Notes: generated from the sequence alone by a model not told the origin. DNA of 64,000 nucleotides from Epiperipatus broadwayi (GCA_028023455.1 JAQFVV010006273.1:5397598-5461597); one strand, 5' to 3'; positions 1 to 12,369 are shown, numbered from the stretch's first letter. Made by a program: numbers and translations.

Positions 1-460
1 TGTCTTGCCTTTTTAATAAAATGATTGATTTACTCTTGACCAAAAATACTGTAACTTTAAAGACACACACACAAACTCAAAAACAATCTAAGATTAATAA
101 ACATTGAGTTATTATGACTTGCTTTTGAATCAAATTATTGATTTACTCTTGCAAAAAAAAATACCGTAACTTTAAAAAGACACACCTAAAGTCCAAAAGA
201 AAAAAAATTCGAAAAACCCCTGTAACTTTGAAGACACACACACAAAATCAAAAACAAGATAAGATTAATAAACTTTTACATATTACATCTTGCTTTTGAA
301 TCAAATTATTGATTTACTCTTGCAAAAAAAAAAAAAGAAAGACTGTAACTTTAAAAAGACACATGTAAAGTCAAAAAAAAAAAAAAATTAGAAAAACACC
401 ATAACTTTAAAGACACACACACGCAAACTCAAAAACAAGATAAGATTAATAAACATTTAC
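1..460. repeat. Tandem repeat array, about 171-bp period
   Basis: The phrase ATTGATTTACTCTTG recurs at about 24, 137 and 308. It is followed each time by a poly(A)-rich run, CTGTAACTTTAAAGACACAC, AAACTCAAAAACAA and AAGATTAATAAAC. The first spacing is shorter (113 bp) because a central block is missing, and the next is about 171 bp. The array runs off the left edge, so its true length is unknown. It looks non-coding and satellite-like. Confidence 0.8.
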
Positions 461-734
461 AAAAATGAAAAAAAATAACATCATATAATAGTATTAGTTA
501 GTAGAATATTTTATTACAAGTCTAAGAAATCAGATCTTTTTAGATCAAATCAATCATTTAGGTCAGGCCCGGAATCATTATATGTATATGTTTTTGATTA
601 GCATCAATGCCATCTTAAGGTGAACACCAGGGATGAGAATACAACCCTTCATTGTTTTTAATTTAATAGAAATTTCTTTCCAAAACTAATGCCTGACCAA
701 ATTTTTTCCAATAATTTCTATAGAAGGGTACATC

Positions 735-1333
735 TTTATTCCAGTTGTTTTTAAATGTTCTTAGCCAGTTGCTATTTTTATTATTAAATGTCATATTACA
801 CCTTATTTACCATATTGTTTTTAAAGCATTGGCTGAAAATCAATGCATTATCTGAATGAACACTTTAAATATTCTTTTCTTATTTGCCTTTTTAACTTTA
901 TGCATTGAGAATGGAATGTATTCTTCTTATTTGTTTAAATGTTTTATATTTTTAAATATAAAAAAGGTTTCCTGTTGATTTTCTAAAATATAGGTTTCAA
1001 ATTCATGCTTGGTTTATTGTTTAAGTTAGGAGAAACATCTTAAGAGTTTTTAAAAATATTTATTCCAGTTGTTTTCAAGTTTTCTTAGCCAGTTTTTATA
1101 TTTATTATCAAATCCTTATTGACCATATTATTTTTAAAGTATTTCCCCAAAACCAGTGCATTATGTGGAGGAAAACTTTTAATATTTTCTTATTTGTCTT
1201 TTTAAATTTATACACTGAAATTGAAATGCTTTCTTTTTATTTATTTAAATGCCTTATATTCTTCAAGCAGATGTAGCTTGATTTAATAAAATATATAGGT
1301 TTCAAATTCATGTTTAGTTTATTGTTTAAGTAA
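735..1333. repeat. Tandem duplication, two units of about 324 and 275 bp
   Basis: TTTATTCCAGTTGTTTT followed by CTTAGCCAGTT occurs at 735 and again at 1059. Homology continues through GACCATATT, TTTTTAAAG, TCTTATTTG and GGTTTCAAATTCATG to about 1030 and 1333. The copies differ by many substitutions and small indels, so the duplication is old. No coding content was recognised. Confidence 0.75.
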
Positions 1334-1651
1334 ATCGTTGTTGGCAGGATGTCATTTAAACATTTGATGTAAAATTTAGAAAACATATTTTAATCATAAT
1401 ATGTTGATATTGCTAGCCATAATTTCTATCTAAAATAAAATTTTTAAGTTTGTTTAAAGCTTAAAAAATATTCAATTCTTATACAGCCTTTAATACAACT
1501 ATCATATTTTAGATATAGTAAGTAAAGGTGACATCATTAAACTACAATGCTTTTCTACATATACAATAACATATATACATAAATATTACAAAAAAATCAA
1601 GTCAGGTGTCACATGACCTAATTTAATAAGCTTGTATTTATAAATATTATA

Positions 1652-1853
1652 TATAGAGCTTGCAAAACAAGCTCTTAACAAGCTTTGTAGAATATCCCAT
1701 CCTCAGACAGATAAAGTACTGGGATTGTCCTGCTATTTTTAATCTAATGATTGAATATCCTAGCACCTCACTGAGGATGCCAGTAGCAGAAACTGGTCTA
1801 AGGTTGCAATATTCTACAAAGCTTGTTAAGAGCTTGTTTTGCGAGTTCTATAT
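1652..1853 (+). mobile_element. Palindromic repeat element carrying a hammerhead-like motif
   Basis: Left arm 1652-1695 (starts TATAGAGCTTGCAAAACAAG) and right arm 1810-1853 are near-perfect inverted repeats of about 44 bp. The 114-bp centre holds a hammerhead-ribozyme motif on the + strand (separate entry) and, near the left arm, CTGAGGATGG on the - strand, which looks like a second, deleted hammerhead core in the opposite orientation. The ends are flanked by AT-rich sequence without a clear target duplication. I infer a non-autonomous mobile element built like the ones at 31.0 and 61.7 kb, but of a different sequence family. Confidence 0.6.
1752..1816 (+). ncRNA. Hammerhead-ribozyme-like motif (type I layout)
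   Basis: The core reads CTGAGGA (1771-1777), a TGC/GCA stem II with a 5-nt loop (1778-1788), then GAAA (1789-1792). A minimal stem III follows (C1793 with G1796, loop TG; A1792 with T1797), with C1798 in the cleavage position (GUC). Stem I pairs ACTCCA-side bases 1765-1770 with 1799-1804, with one C-A mismatch, and a distal helix GAATAT (1753-1758) pairs with ATATTC (1810-1815) across an internal loop. These are the invariant CUGANGA, GAAA and UH elements of the hammerhead family. A short stem III is typical of hammerheads described in Penelope-like elements. The stem II closing pair is U-A rather than the usual G-C, so activity is uncertain. Confidence 0.65.
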
Positions 1854-1859
1854 ATAACA

Positions 1860-2695
1860 TACATAAATATATATCAAAGAGAAATACAATAATGGAGTTT
1901 AACAAAACTAATAGTATTTTTCAAAGTAAGCTTGTTTACTGCAAGAAAAAATAAAAGTAAGTAAATAAAAAAATGAATCTTTTCATTTTAGTTAATGAAA
2001 CATGACCCTCCTCCCCCAAATCTTGAAAAGATAAAGAGGAGGCTGTAATATCCTTAAAAAAAGTAGTCATAATAAGTTTATAACATATAATCCTGGTTAA
2101 AATTAATGAACATTTTAAAGTCTGTAGCACGTTTGTATATTATTTTCAAAAACTGATATTTTATTATACAGGAAATTAATTATTTATTCTATCCTGTTGA
2201 TATCCAAATAATCATACTACAAATAATACCTGACATTCATAGATTAACACATTATAATAATTTGCAGAGTTGATAACTAAAACATATTTATATAAAATAA
2301 AAATCCAAACTATTATTTTTAGATTCAGTTTATAAGTATAATATTTTTTTAAAAATATATTAATTTTTTAAATTTATTTTTCAAATAAAAACTATAGAAC
2401 ACCTTTAATCTAATTTAATATAATTTTATTTCATCTCTAAATCAGACAATTTACCAAATGCAAGCTATTATCATGCATTTCATTTGTAATTGCAAATAGT
2501 AAATAAATGTATCCAATGTTTTATTTTAGGAATAAAACAAATAACTAATAACTGGAAATTTTATAATTAGAGTATTGGCAATATGAATTTTTTTTATAAA
2601 TTTCTTATAAGAGTCATTTAATTACTGATACAGAAAACAAATAATTTTTTCATATTATATATACAATAAGTAAGCTGTTTTCAAATTGCATCAAT
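1860..2695. other. AT-rich stretch, no feature recognised
   Basis: Both strands carry only short, stop-rich frames and long A/T runs. A 64-codon minus-strand frame at 1936-2130 has no recognisable motif and is probably chance. Confidence 0.6.
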
Positions 2696-2699
2696 CATT

Positions 2700-5455
2700 T
2701 TTATCCCCTTATATACAGCTCAGCATTTGTTTGTGAATGCTGAACATGAACCTCGCATCAAAAATATGATAAATACTATCTACACGCACCATGTATAGAA
2801 TTATTTCAAGTTCATTACCACTAGAACAAAAATCTCTTATTCACAGAAAAGAAGACCAAACTAATAATGATTAGTTATATTTCTGTACTAAAACTGCTAA
2901 GCCTATTTTATCTTTTTCCTAGTATGTTTATAAGAACTGAATGTTATTAGCCTTAACTTCCAGTTTTCAGAGAAATTATGCTGTAAATAATACATACAAT
3001 GAAAGAGTGGATTGCATCTGATACTGTAATTTCCTATACTAGCTCAGTATTGCATTCTACTTTTCAGGATAAATAGAATTTAATAACATTTCAGGGTGAT
3101 ATCATACGACAGTGTTAAACTTAAAGAATAGGATAGAGGAATGATTGAATGTCAAAACTAGATATTTTAATAAATTAAACAGTTTATTTATAAAGATTAA
3201 TTACAATTCATTTTTCAACAAAGGAAAAATAATAAAACCCATAAGTAAATATATAACAATAAATTCCCCTTCACCAAAAATATAACATAAAAAATAATCA
3301 ATTAAACTGAAGCCCCTTTCCCTTTCTTCACTCAATTATTTATCTATATCTGTGTCTGGAGACCTGTACATACATCCCCATACGCACATGATTTTTTTTT
3401 TCTCTTTGACATTGACATTTCATAGAAAAGTAATACATAGAGGAAAAATCTAATTTATAGAATAATTACAAAAAAAAAGCCTGTATATAAGTTCATGTTG
3501 ATCGAAATACACATGCATGCTAATTATTTTATATAATACTATCACTATTTATGCCTCTCCACCCATAATTGTATCGTTTAGATTTTAGAATATACATATT
3601 TTATTTCTATAAAAAAATGAACTAAATCATGGTAGTTAAAAATATATATGTCTATTTCAATGACCCAATAAAAGTACAAATATAAAAATAATTTGGTCAT
3701 ACACCATATAAATATAAATCAATTAACTAAACAAAAAAATATAAAAAAGTAAAAAATATATATAGATAAGATATAACTTTATTTTCGAATACAAAATTGA
3801 TAAGCTTACTCAAATAAGTAATTTTCTTTCCCTTTTCATCTAAATGATATAATGTTCAGAACTCTTGTATATACTGTTTTTCTTTTCATTTATTGAATAT
3901 ATGAGATCATCAGATGAAAATGTAAAAACTTGGCAGTCCATATTTATGCTAAGTAGATACCTTCTTATATGCTTCTTTCAGCTTTTTTTAGGCAAATCTC
4001 TCAGCAGATGGCAAATGTAAAAATTAAATCACATGGTTAGCAGAATAGAGAATCCAGCACATATAAAATTTCTCTACTCCATTGGGTTTATCATTATTTA
4101 ATTTAATATTAAATGTTTCATCCATATTATTTGTTTTATAGGTTAACAGAATAACTATCACCAATTCTTTTTTTAATCTGTTTTGTTAAAATTGTCCCCA
4201 TTGTCTTTAACTAACTTATATAGTCCCGTCCCCCCCCCCCCTAAAAATAAAATCTCAATTTCAATAATTACTATTCTGGCTCTCTGGTAGATTAATAATG
4301 ATTATTTTCCAGTTTTCTCTCTGCTTTAACTAAAACTATTTCTTTGAAAAAGCAACCCAAAATGAGTAGAAACCAAGAAACAAGCACCAGACAATAATGA
4401 CCCTCTAAAATGTCTCCTCTCCCTTTTATATTTTTATTTAACAAAAAAATGCTGACTCACTACTCAGGTGGTCAATCTTATCTCTTTACTCTTAAAAAAT
4501 ACCCCCCATATTGCCAAGACTGAAACATTTAAATCAGGGGTCCTCAACCCTATGCCCACGGGCACCATGGTGCCCGCAGACCATTTTACGTGTGCCTGCC
4601 ACTATCCAAACACGATAAAAGAATATTTATCTGATACAAATAAATTTAATTTTTAAAATTTCTTATAAATTATTGTATTATACTGTAATCAAATTGTAGG
4701 GCATACTATACTTTTACAGCATAAAAATATAAACATTAATTATATGTTAAAATTTTATTTTTGAAATAAATATTTTTTTTAACATTATGTGTATTATTAA
4801 CAATATCCAACTATAAATTTACATTGAAAAAATAAATGATGCCCGCCATCTGGTTGAAAAAAATAAATGGTGCCCGCTACCTGGCCGGTATTATAGAATG
4901 TATTCTTAAGTGCAAAAAGGTTGGGGACCCCTGCTTTAAATGATCTCAATTTACAAAAGTTTTAGTAATTTAAATCTACTAATTCTGAAAAAATACAATT
5001 TTTTTGCCTCAAATAAGTAAAAAAAATAAAATCCTTCAATAATTTTACGGTAAATATAATAACATTTTTAATTAATTTATTACAGGATTTAGTTAATGAA
5101 ATATTTAAATAATTATTCCTAAAATTCTTTTATAATTAATTGTAGTACAAAAAATTAATGAAATTCTTATTCAATTTCAAGGCATAAATTAATTAACATT
5201 TTAAATATATTTTATCTCTACCAGTAATAGCTCTTACTCTTATGCAACTTTTTTATTATAATATCATAAAAAAATATAAATTTATAGCTTATGTATAATA
5301 TATACATTTTAAACCCATAGACACTTCTGTCTTTTTTTCTCTTTTTTTGTAACTTTTTTCCAAACCTTTACCTTATTAAGACCTAGTCTTAAATTAACAT
5401 GACCTTAACTTGTGAGAGGATTTGAACCTAATCCCTGTCACAATACTTCCCATTA
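2700..5455. repeat. Duplicated unit, copy A (2.35 kb plus 399-bp insertion)
   Basis: From about 2700 (ATTTGTTTGTGAATGCTGAAC) to about 5455 (GAACCTAATCCCTGTCAC) this matches 7878-12362 along its whole length. Landmarks include AAGAAGACCAAACTAATAAT (2850 and 8019), TAGTAATTTAAA and CACAGA/CATAGACAC. After removing the hAT insertion from this copy and the large insert from copy B, both are about 2.35 kb. By eye they differ at very roughly one base in seven. No coding frame survives. It may be an unclassified non-coding transposon or a segmental duplication. Confidence 0.75.
4535..4933 (+). mobile_element. Non-autonomous hAT element (MITE), 399 bp
   Basis: It starts CAGGGGTCCTCAACC and ends GGTTGGGGACCCCTG, which are inverse complements apart from one base. 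It is flanked by an 8-bp duplication (ATTTAAAT at 4527-4534, CTTTAAAT at 4934-4941). Terminal CAGGGGTC-type repeats and an 8-bp duplication are diagnostic of the hAT superfamily. Inside are repeated GGTGCCCGC words and no transposase frame, so it must have been mobilised in trans. The related unit copy B has no insertion at the corresponding place (about 11,848). Confidence 0.9.
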
Positions 5456-5579
5456 GGAAATCATTGAAAAGCATATAACAATATTTATGACTCAAATATT
5501 CACTTTACAATCATATAATTTTCTTATATTTTCAATTTATAGTAACACAATCTATATATTTCAAAAGTCAATTAACATG

Positions 5580-5885
5580 TTGCTCGACATTAGAGAAGCT
5601 TTAGTCATTCAAAAGGCTATAAAGAGTGGCATATTCTCAAAAATCAAAATCACCATTATTCTAACCTTTGCAATAGGGCTATCCAGATGCAAATGTATAT
5701 TTGAAAATGCTAATCATGGTGTCTGCAACTTCTATATCAAATTACTCAAGCGGCTCAGGAACAGAGATAGATTGCTGGCTCCAGACTGGCTTTTTCATGA
5801 AACCTGGGCTAGGGTCACCCTTCCAGAAGAGTGAAGAAGAGCAATGGCCCCAGTCTTGGACCATAGCAATCTCTACAGAGTGAAT
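5580..5885 (+). pseudogene. Probable LINE C-terminal remnant
   Basis: The frame from about 5580 encodes ALVIQKAIKSGIFSKIK and resembles MLIQGIKSGIFAEIRS in the minus-strand LINE fragment at 29.9 kb, including the following hydrophobic stretch and Cys. The segment is visibly less A+T-rich than its surroundings, which suits an inserted element. Downstream (5740-5880) lies a Leu/Arg-rich continuation (LLKRLRNRDRLLAPDWLF) that I could not place. The match to the 29.9-kb fragment is seen in the sequence. The LINE assignment is inferred from that fragment's zinc-knuckle-like motif. No initiator or reverse transcriptase is present. Confidence 0.4.
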
Positions 5886-5889
5886 GCCT

Positions 5890-6700
5890 TGCAACAGTGT
5901 AAAAAGAATATAGCTATCTATAGATAAACATGTTCAATTGTATCTAATAAATTTTAATTTATTTTAATAAAAAAAAAAATTAACAGTAGATATTTAAAAA
6001 ATCACACATCACTCTGTCATACTTTGATATTTTCCTACTAAAAACACTTCACCATATAAGATCATTTTATTACCAGATGATGAATCCAGACATAATATAA
6101 AAATTTACCAAAAAGTATCAATAGCAAGTCAAAATACCACGAGTAAATAATAAAATAACTCACACACAAAATAGTTTTTTCTCCCATTCTTCCCTTTCCA
6201 TATAACATGTATGCCTCCACTTCTTCATTTATTTACAATCAAAGACTTACAGGTACATTAAGCATCACTAAAATAGATTATAGAATAAATCATCAAAAAC
6301 TCTTCATTATGCCACATTTATTTGGCTTAGTGAGTAGAGAAGCAATCTGATGTGCTAATGCGAGTAATGAGTAATAACTAAGAAGAGGAAAATATCAATT
6401 TGCAAACTCTCAATACCCCTGAAATAACCTGAGTAATATGCGCACACTCTATTTGTTTCTCAACATCAGAAAAATAATATAAATTGTTAACCTTAAATAT
6501 ATATATATATATATATAGCAAATTTTACTTTCACTTTATTATCTAAGTCACCTATTATGTTCTTCTAAAAAAACATAAATATAACATGGGATTTCAAATG
6601 TAATTTGATGTGAATAATCTCATTACATACATAGTTCAGAAACAAGGAACAGTTTACCAAGACCCCTTTCTTCTAACTTCATTATTTTCAATTTTGTTAA
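5890..6700. other. AT-rich stretch, no feature recognised
   Basis: Only short frames and simple repeats, including (TA)n at about 6499-6518. No inverted or direct repeats longer than about 20 bp stood out. Confidence 0.55.
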
Positions 6701-6719
6701 TTGCTCTTGATCTATGTTA

Positions 6720-7225
6720 GGAGATTTTCAATCCAATCATTTCTGCATATTATCTTGGATCCTCTCTTCATCTTTTATCAGTTCTTAATTTTTCTTAACT
6801 TCATACCATATTTTGTTGAGCTTTTCCTATTTTTTCCACATTATTTTGCTGTACTTTCTTAATTTTTTGTAGTTTCTGATTGATATTTTGCTGCATATCA
6901 TTTGACTTATTTTTATTTTCTTTGCATAGGTTCTTAAACTTTTCTTCATTTTGCTGTTGCATGCCATCTATGCTCTGGAGTTTTATATTGATGCATTATT
7001 GTATGTTTTGCCAATTCTGTAAACTTTTTTACAGTAATTTTTCCATATTCTGAAATTTGGCCTCCATACTCTTTTGTATCTCTAACAACTTTAGCTCCAA
7101 ATCCTTTTGGAAGTTTGAATTTATATTTTGAAATTTATTATTCATATATTGGAATTTTACATCCATATTTTATTGCATTTCTTGTAGCCTTTTTATAAGC
7201 TTCATTTTGGCTACTCATTATATTG
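6720..7225 (-). pseudogene. Coiled-coil ORF1/gag-like retroelement fossil
   Basis: Read on the minus strand from about 7225 down to 6720, one dominant frame with a few stops gives Gln/Asn/Lys-rich heptad-like sequence (for example FQYMNNKFQNINSNFQKDLE, then LEIQKSMEAKFQNMEKLL, then MQQQNEEKFKNLCKENKNK, then NINQKLQKIKKVQQNNVEKI). This is a long coiled coil typical of the oligomerising part of LINE ORF1 or retrotransposon gag proteins. Its style resembles the minus-strand pseudogene at 50.7-52.2 kb. No nucleic-acid-binding motif is visible, so the family is not fixed. It lies between the two copies of the 2.35-kb unit. Confidence 0.45.
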
Positions 7226-7264
7226 CTTCTATTGGTTCATATCTTGGCCAATCCTTCTTGAAAG

Positions 7265-7875
7265 AGTTCCGGTTAACATTCAAATATTTAATTTAGTTTT
7301 ATTTTGTACTTGTTATTACAATATATATATATATACACACACACTTTTTTCTATAATATAGAGACAGGTTTATTTTTCTATATATCATAAATAATTTTCT
7401 TTAATTTATTATTAAATTACTAATGACTATTTAGCTGATATTTGTTTAAGACAGTACACTAGACCCTCATCCCCACCATGCAATTAATACAACTACCACC
7501 TCCCAGACCTGTGCTATTCTTGATTTGTTTTATTCTATCTCACAAAATGTGTATTTATAAACCCTTTTCCAACTCCTCTGTCTTACTTTATCTAGTTTAA
7601 TATTCTAGCAACAATCTCTCTTCACTTCCTATATTCCTATTTATTTATCACCTATTAGCTTTCTTGTCTAAGCATATACTTATATCTATAATATAAAACA
7701 TATCTCTAAAATGAATATACATAAAAGCAAAAAAATATATTACCAAAAAAAATCTGAATTAGAATCAAATATTATATATTATCCTATATCCCAATCCCCC
7801 CAAAAAACAAACCACAGAGTGGGTATTTTCATAGTCCCATTTTGGGTGCCAAAATTACTGTACTAGTTATCTCTA
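7265..7875. other. AT-rich stretch, no feature recognised
   Basis: Contains a (TA)n(CA)n run at 7321-7343 and short frames only. Confidence 0.5.
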
Positions 7876-7877
7876 TC

Positions 7878-10800
7878 CCTTTCCATACATGTTCACAATT
7901 GTTTGTAAAATTGGAACATGAACCTCACATCAGAAATATAATAAATATTATCTATGTACACCACATACAGAATTATTTCACATTCATTACCATTAGAACA
8001 AAAATCTCTAATTCACAAAAAAGAAGACCAAACTAATAATGATTAGTTATATTTCTGTGGTTATCTACTACATAACAACCATTGTACTAAACTGCTAAGC
8101 CTATTTTACTTTTTTCATAGCATGTTTACAAGAACTGAATGCTATTAGCTTTAACTTCCAATTTCCAGAGAAATTATACTATAAATAACACATACAATGA
8201 AAGTGTGGATTACTTCTGTTACTGTAATCTTCTACACTAGCTCAATATTGCATTCTACTTCTCAGGGTAAGTAGAAATTACTAACATCCCAGGGTGATAA
8301 ACATATAATAGTGTTAAACTTAGTAATGTTCAAATTATACTAATAACGAATAAAATAGGAAGATGAATGAATGCTTAAAACTAGATATTTTAATAAATTG
8401 AACAATTTATTTACAAAGATTAATTATAGTCCATTTTTCAACAAACAAAAAATAATAAAACCCACAAGTAAATATATAAAAATAAATTCCTATTAACCAA
8501 AAATATTGCATAAAAATAAAAAGATACACAAGTTTTAAAATCAATTAAACTAAAACCCTTTTCCCATTCTTCACACAATCATTCAGCTATATCTGTATCT
8601 GTGACTGAGAATGTGTATATACATGACCATACACACATTTTTTCTTTCTCTCTGATATTGACACTTTAAATACCTCTGTTAATATCAATCTCAGAGAAAA
8701 TTAATACATAGAGGAAAAATCTTATTTATAAAGTAATTACAAAAAAAAAATCTGTATATATTTTATGTTGGCCAAAATCTCATAAATGCTGATTATTATA
8801 TATAATACTATTGAGTGTTTATGCTACTTTGTCCATAATCAGGTCATTTAAAATATATTTTGTTTCTATAAAATAAAAAATCATGATAATTAAAAATATA
8901 TGTGTCTATTTCAATGATACAATAAAAATAGAAATATAAAAATAACTTGGTCATTCACCATATAAATATAACTCAATTAACCAAATTATATATATATTGT
9001 ACCAGTCACTTTTGTCTTCTTTTGATTACCAAGGGGGGCACTAGGTCACTAACAAGCTAGAAAATTTAATTTATAGTGATAAAAAGTTAATGATAATGAT
9101 GAATGCTACCAGCTAGACCCAGGGAGAGAAAGGAATCTTTAATATTGTCCAGACAATTGAGAAAAAAATACAGAGTCAAACATCAGCCAAGATAATTTTA
9201 AATAACTTCATAATTTATTAAATACCCAAAAAAACTTAAAACTCAAACAAACAAAATTATAAGGTTTGACCTAGATTTCTCTAATGTATTTATCAGAGAG
9301 TGTACATGAGAATTGAACATTAACCACCCCAGCAGACAAATTCATTTTCTCACCTATGATTTAAAAAGAGATTTATAAATTTCTTTCTGCTAGTAATTTA
9401 TATAATAAATCCCAGTTTCCCCATTTACAACAAAACAGTGCAAGTGAGCTTTCCTTAGCCCAGAAAAAAACAGTGGGACTAAGAATGTCATATGTCTGCA
9501 AACAGCTCATGATTAATCATGTTTAAGATCATCAAGGTTGTTTCCAATACAAGAAGAGAAAATAGACCAAAAATGATTATGATTTGACATAATCTTAAAT
9601 AGAAGAAAACAAAATCTCCAATTTAGGAAAAACAGAACAATATAATCGATAAAACACTAGCCAAAAAATTTAGTCTGCAAGAAATGCAAACCAAGCTTAT
9701 CTAATTTAATTACAATTACTAATATCTGCCCAAACATTTATCAAGGGTTAGTAATATAAAAAAAAGACACAAAACATATAAAATAAAAACTTGCAATACA
9801 CTCTCACATAAATAAATGCTTAAAGATATCTAAATCTAATCTGCAAAATGTATAAGGACAGATTTCTTTTAAGATTAAGCTGAGAATTTAATAAAAGATT
9901 CAACTAGAGATTTATGCCCTGGATAGTATGAAAATGTTTTATCTCAAGGCATAATGTTAGGTCCATCTGATGTCTTTCAGCAATATACACAGTCTTTTTG
10001 TTTAAAGTTCTTATAAAAATTTTGGTTTTCATTTATATGTTCAGGAGTCTGGAGGCAATATTTAGATCAATTCTCAATGAGGATTTTAAGACAATCTTGA
10101 AGGCATAAAATGAAGCTCCATGGTTCATCTTGGAATGATTTAGCATGGCATGTTAAGATTTTTCATAGCATATATTTTTGGAATTATTAAGCAAAAAGTA
10201 ATCAATAATATGATATCAATGGAATTTCCTATTAGTGGACAGCAAAAATATAGTACTAGCAATGGTGATATAAAGATGGCGACAGAAATCTTTAAATTTA
10301 AGGCAGCACAGCAATTTGAATAGGTATCATAAGCAGAATAATAAGAATCAACAGAATATTTATTACAAGCAGCATACTAATAATAATCAGAAGAATAAAT
10401 CAGTCTGAAGCCTGGGCTATTTATGTGAACTATTATTTCCTGTGTCATCTTTAATTAGAAGTTTTTGACCAGGGCAAATATCTATCTCCTACTTAATATT
10501 AATTTAAAAAAATCTTATTCAAAATTAATTAAAAAAAATAAATGTCAACTTTTAAAAATAAATTAAAATAGATTACAATTAAAAATAAAAGAAACAGGAA
10601 TGCAATTAAAACTTTTCAAAATTAAAATGCTTTTTCCAAAAGGATTAAAACTTTTTAATTAGAATTTTTTTATAAATAGTTAAAAAAAAACAAGTGTCAG
10701 AAGAAAATTTATTTTAAATTGAAATAAAATCTATTGAATACAAAAATAAAATCACAGAATTTTTAAAATATAAATGAGTATGTGTGTTGTTGTAATACTC

Positions 10801-12362
10801 TTAATACATAAAATAATATAACATACAAAACTTTCAGATAGTTTTCTTTTAAAAACTTTATAAAATAAAAGTTAGCATTAATTTTGCAATGTAACTTTTG
10901 AAGCAGATAAAGCAACTGGTTCAATATATATAATACAAATAAAATGTCCATTAATTAAAAAAAACTATTGTAATAATAATAAAAAATAATAAATATAATG
11001 GTAATTAACTATTATATATGGTCTTTCATTTCACAGAACTATTTTTGGTTAATTCCTTAATCTGCTTCAACTGCTATTAAACTCAAAAACAAAATAAAAG
11101 CAAATGCCATATAAATTTTAATATTATTCCTGGGTTTACCATGAATAAAATTGGTAATCTTACCCAAATAAGTAATTTTCTTTCTCCTTTTTCCTAAATG
11201 ATAATGTTCTAATTTTCACTTATTGAATATATGAGATCTCATTGGACAAGATCCATATCTACACTATGTGGGTACCATTTTATATGCTTTTTTTCTGCTT
11301 ATTTTAGGAAAGTCTCTCAGAAGACTTTGGCAGGTAGCAAATGCAGAAACAAAATCACATGGTTAGGAGAATAAAGAATCCATCATATTTACAGTTTCTC
11401 TACTCCACCAGGTTTATTATTATATAATTAATATTAAATATTTCATCCATATTATTCATTTTTACAAGATAACAGAATAACTATCACCAACTCTGTCTTT
11501 TTTTCCAATTTGTTAAAATTGTTCTCATTTTTTCTAACTAACTTAGAGGGGGTTTTTTCTTCTTAAAAATCAAATCTCAATTTCAGTAATTAATATTCTG
11601 AATCTCTGGTAGATTTCTGATTTTTTTTTCAGTTTTCTCTCCAACTTAACCAAAACAATTTCTTTAAAAAAGCAGCCCAGTGAGAACAAAAACTAAGAAG
11701 CAAGCATTAAACAAAAATGACCCTTTAAAAGTCTCTTCTCCCTTATCTTTCTTTAACAAAAAAATGATGGTTCACAGCTCATGTGGTCAGTCTTATCATC
11801 TTTACTCTTACAAAAGATTTCCATATTGCTGAGATTGAAAAATTTAAGGGGTTTTATCTTACACAAGTTTTAGTAATTTAAAAGTACTAATTGTGATAAA
11901 AATACAAATTCTTTTGCCTTGAATAAGTAAAAATAAATAAAAACTTTCAATAATTTGATGGTCAAAAGATAATATTCTTAATTAATTTATCATAGGATTT
12001 TTTTAATAAATTTTTTAATTAATTAATCTTAAGATAAGAATCAATGTAATTCTTATATAATTAATTGTAGTACTAAAAAATTAATGAAATTCTTATTCAA
12101 TTTCAAGGCATAAGATAATCAACATTTTAAATGTATTTTATCTCTATCAGAAATAGCTTTCATTCTTATGACCCTTTTTTATCATAATATCCTACATAAA
12201 AAAATAAACAAATATAAATTTTACATCCACAGACACATCTGTCATTTTTTCTCTCTTTTTGTAACTTTTCTCAAATCTTTATCTTGTTAAAATCTAGCCT
12301 TTAGCATGATCTCAATTTATGAGAAGGTTTGAACCTAATCCCCATCACAAAATATTCCATTA
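7878..12362. repeat. Duplicated unit, copy B, split by a ~2.1-kb insert
   Basis: Homologous to 2700-5455. The left part is 7878 to about 8990 and the right part about 11,080-12,362, ending GAACCTAATCCCCATCAC. Without the insert its length is about 2.35 kb, equal to copy A without its MITE. At 11,835-11,860 it shows the uninterrupted form of the site where copy A carries the hAT element. Orientation is the same as copy A, and the start-to-start distance is about 5.2 kb. Confidence 0.75.
8995..11080 (-). mobile_element. Insertion in unit copy B, possible decayed LTR element
   Basis: Copy A lacks this segment, so it is an insertion (or copy A lost it). Its left edge is (TA)n then TGTACCAGTCACTTTTGTCT. 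The same edge, TATATTGTACCGGTTGCTTT, occurs at 47,193. Read on the minus strand the element would end in GACTGGTACA, and a possible polyadenylation region (ATTAAAGATTCC) lies about 150 bp before that end, which is LTR-like. I could not find a matching second terminal repeat, target duplication or coding frame. The right boundary is approximate. An unclassified non-coding element is equally possible. Confidence 0.4.
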
Positions 12363-12369
12363 TGATGAT

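Noticed and set aside
1660-1857. 65-codon frame over the 1.65-kb element
   Set aside because: It crosses the two inverted arms and the ribozyme motif; no protein similarity, and the RNA-level explanation is better.
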